Shown one piece after another: positions 24,498-26,306 of a stretch of DNA of 26,306 bases. The DNA lies in contig QFQD01000048.1 of assembly GCA_003241485.1 (NCBI GenBank), positions 1 to 26,306 on the forward strand, in the 5' to 3' direction. The stretch is from Ancylobacter novellus (GTDB taxonomy: Bacteria; Pseudomonadota; Alphaproteobacteria; Rhizobiales; Xanthobacteraceae). The position numbers and the translations under genes were made by a program. Each line of letters starts with the position of its first letter. Within the stretch, counting starts at the first letter, position 1. The notes under the pieces were generated by a model that worked only from the letters and a program-made list of their open reading frames with translations, ran no database searches and was not told where the DNA came from.

Positions 24498-24700
24498 GAC
24501 TCATCCTCGTTCGTGCCGATCCAAGAGGAGTGTCGGGGTTGCCGTCTTGCGACCGGGCACGGGGACAAGTGCAGGGTCCGGATAGGAAATGCAGGTTTAG
24601 CTCCCCTTGCGGGGCGGCAACGCCTCGGTGAACTGCAGACCGTGCCGGGAGAAATAGACGCGCCGGCGCGGTCTGTCCAGCGGGTGGGGCGAGGTGCCGG

Positions 24701-26071
24701 CTATTCCGCCGTTTCCTTCTCGACCTCCGCGAAAGCGTGCTCCATCTCCCGTCGCAGCCGGACGATCGGGCTGTCGGCGAAATCGACATCGGCCCAGCCG
24801 ACGGTTTCGCCCTCGGCAAGGTCGCGCTTCAGCGTCATGTGATGGGCGAGGCCGATGGGCAGCGCGCCGCGCGCGAGCGAGCTCGCCGCCGGCAGCAGCT
24901 TGCCCCACACGGTATAGCCGCCCTCGCCGTCGAGCACCTCGCCCGCCTTCAGCGGACGCTTGGCGACGGCGACGACGTCGGCGTTGAAGTGCTCGGTCGT
25001 GCCGGTGGGCTCGCCGCGCAGCGCCGCTGAAGCGACGCTGACGCCGAGTTCCAGCCCGATGAGGTGATAGGGCCGGTAGAGTGCGGTGTAGCGGCCGGAG
25101 GAATCCGTCACCACGCCATATTCCTTGAAGCAGCGGCGGGCATAGTCGCCGCGCGGGCCGGGCTCGGCCTCGAAAGTGACGTAGACGCCCCAGCGCAGGT
25201 CGCGAAACACCGGCCGACCGTCGCGCTCCAGGCTGGAGACGGTTTCCACCGTGCCGGAATGCTCCAGCACGCCGCCGGCCTCGCGCGGGCGCAGTATGGT
25301 GGCGAGATCATCGACGCCGCAGGGCGGGAAGAGCAGGCCGTCCGAGGGGGCCTGCAGATCGGCGGCGTTGGCGATGGCGGCCATCTCGATGGAGGATTTG
25401 GTGCCGTCCGCGAAGGAGTTGAACATCTGCGCGTTCATGCCGCCGAGCGCTGCCTGCTCGGGCGTGAGGCCGTACAAGCTCCAGATCGTGTCCGGCGTCG
25501 ATTTGTGGAAGCTTGGCAGGTACTTGGTGCCCTTGCCGGCGCAGACGACGCGGAAGCCGCAGGTGCGCGCCCAGTCCACCATCTCGCAGACCAGCGCGGG
25601 CTGGTCGCCCGAGCCCATGGAGTAGACCACGCCAGCCTTGCGCGCGCGCTCGGCCAGCAGCGGGCCGACCAGCACGTCCGCCTCCACCGTGACCATGACG
25701 ATATGGCGGCCGTGCTCGATAGCCTTGAGAGCATGGGCCGCGCCGGCGGCCGGGCTGCCCGTCGCTTCCACCACGACGTCCAGACCGTCGGTGCGGATCA
25801 GCGCATCGGCATCCTCGGTGAGCATGGTGCGACCGGTGCGCAGCGCCTCGTCGAAGCTGGTCGCGACGGCCGCGTCCGCGTCCCAGCCGGTGCGTTCAAG
25901 TGCGGCGCGGGCGCGCGGCACGGAGAGGTCGGCGATGCCGAGCAGGTGCATGCCGGGCGTCGTGCGCACCTGCGACAGGAACATGGAGCCGAACTTGCCG
26001 GCGCCAATCAGGCCGACACGCACGGGGCGGCCGGCATCGGCACGCGCTTTCAACAGGCGGGCGAGATTCAT
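24701..26071 (-). CDS. NAD(P)-dependent oxidoreductase with C-terminal SAF domain (COG4091 type, homoserine dehydrogenase-like)
   Basis: This 456-residue protein starts at ATG 26069-26071 behind a strong GGGAGGA ribosome site. The Rossmann fold opens with VRVGLIGAGKFGSMFLSQV (residues 17-35). Further blocks are LDVVVEATGSPAAGAAHAL, HIVMVTVEADVLVGPLLAER, and YSMGSGDQPALVCEMVDWAR. The C-terminal ~110 residues carry the SAF-type part, with GVSVASAALRGEPTG, VVAVAKRPLKAGEVLDGEGG and GLAHHMTLKRDLAEGETVGW. The family is annotated as homoserine dehydrogenase-like, but members lack the usual homoserine dehydrogenase catalytic layout and often sit with sugar-acid genes, so the substrate is unknown. It has no partner gene within the window except the cut gene upstream. 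Confidence 0.9.
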   Translation of the reverse strand: MNLARLLKARADAGRPVRVGLIGAGKFGSMFLSQVRTTPGMHLLGIADLSVPRARAALERTGWDADAAVATSFDEALRTGRTMLTEDADALIRTDGLDVVVEATGSPAAGAAHALKAIEHGRHIVMVTVEADVLVGPLLAERARKAGVVYSMGSGDQPALVCEMVDWARTCGFRVVCAGKGTKYLPSFHKSTPDTIWSLYGLTPEQAALGGMNAQMFNSFADGTKSSIEMAAIANAADLQAPSDGLLFPPCGVDDLATILRPREAGGVLEHSGTVETVSSLERDGRPVFRDLRWGVYVTFEAEPGPRGDYARRCFKEYGVVTDSSGRYTALYRPYHLIGLELGVSVASAALRGEPTGTTEHFNADVVAVAKRPLKAGEVLDGEGGYTVWGKLLPAASSLARGALPIGLAHHMTLKRDLAEGETVGWADVDFADSPIVRLRREMEHAFAEVEKETAE

Positions 26072-26207
26072 CAGTGGTTCCTCCCGGCGAGGCCTGCCGC
26101 AACCGGCGCCTCGCTCCTTGGTTTTGGCGAACGCTATGACTGCGTTCTGGCTCCATCGTTTTCGGCAGGCGCGGCGTTGGCGCGCCTCTCCTGCCGTCGC
26201 TACGTGC

Positions 26208-26306
26208 TCAGCCGGCGACGGCGCGATCGCTGGCGGCGCGGCTCTTGGCGCGGCGCGGCGCGGCTGCGACTTCTTCCGCGACCTTGGGCTCGGACGGCCC
26301 GCGCAT
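26208..26306 (-). CDS. End of an unknown gene (5' end probably outside window)
   Basis: A minus-strand frame is open from the window edge to a TGA at 26208-26210. The last three bases of the window happen to read ATG on this strand, but with no view upstream it is more likely internal. The visible 32 residues are rich in Ala, Arg and Lys (for example AAAPRRAKSRAASDRAVAG), like a disordered basic tail. It lies 136 bases upstream of the SAF-domain oxidoreductase on the same strand. Confidence 0.42.
   Translation of the reverse strand: MRGPSEPKVAEEVAAAPRRAKSRAASDRAVAG

Noticed and set aside
24597..24625. CCCC-GCAA-GGGG hairpin downstream of the SAF-domain gene as a terminator
   Set aside because: The stem is only four base pairs and is not followed by a T-run.
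26160..26190. Inverted repeat AGGCGCG-GCGTTGG-CGCGCCT as a terminator
   Set aside because: It has a 7-base stem but no T-run on either strand. In GC-rich DNA such stems are frequent.

Overview
The window is high-GC, gene-dense chromosomal DNA. The genes resemble those of an alphaproteobacterium in the Hyphomicrobiales, probably near Xanthobacteraceae. This is inferred from protein style, the thiO-thiS-thiG-thiE order, a FixL-like kinase and a possible EcfG-type promoter; no database search was possible. I see no rRNA, tRNA, CRISPR array, insertion sequence or phage gene.

Layout. Positions 1-5674 (minus) hold an MdtA-like adaptor, an MdtC-like RND pump and, downstream, a PAS sensor kinase cut by the window edge. 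Positions 6016-9656 (plus) hold an AraC-type regulator followed by an EmrA-like adaptor and an EmrB-like 14-helix MFS pump. From 9821 to 11826 come a small membrane protein, an alpha/beta hydrolase with a twin-arginine leader and a 118-residue unknown protein behind an AT-rich stretch. Positions 12104-14124 hold the two membrane subunits of a TRAP transporter without a binding protein. From 14188 to 18315 follow a membrane protein, a Bcr/CflA-type drug exporter, a NUDIX hydrolase, a MAPEG protein, a 69-residue unknown and a PAP2 phosphatase. Positions 18432-20979 hold a 26-residue membrane peptide and an MHYT-PAS hybrid histidine kinase. Positions 21082-23897 hold a promoter, a TPP riboswitch and thiO-thiS-thiG-thiE. 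The right end (minus) has a DUF2087 protein, a SAF-domain NAD(P)-dependent oxidoreductase and the end of an unknown gene.

How the genes work together. Three separate drug-efflux systems (RND, EmrAB-type, Bcr-type) lie within about 15 kb, two of them divergently transcribed around one AraC regulator. The thi genes form a compact, translationally coupled operon for the thiazole half of thiamine and its joining to the pyrimidine, under TPP control; thiC, which usually leads this operon in rhizobia, is missing here. The rest is mostly single transporters, sensors and small unknown proteins.

I found no clear new multi-gene system. The observations most worth checking are the two possible starts of the hydrolase, the stress-type promoter candidate before the 26-residue peptide, the AT-rich island at about 11133-11390, and the short dyads around the efflux genes.
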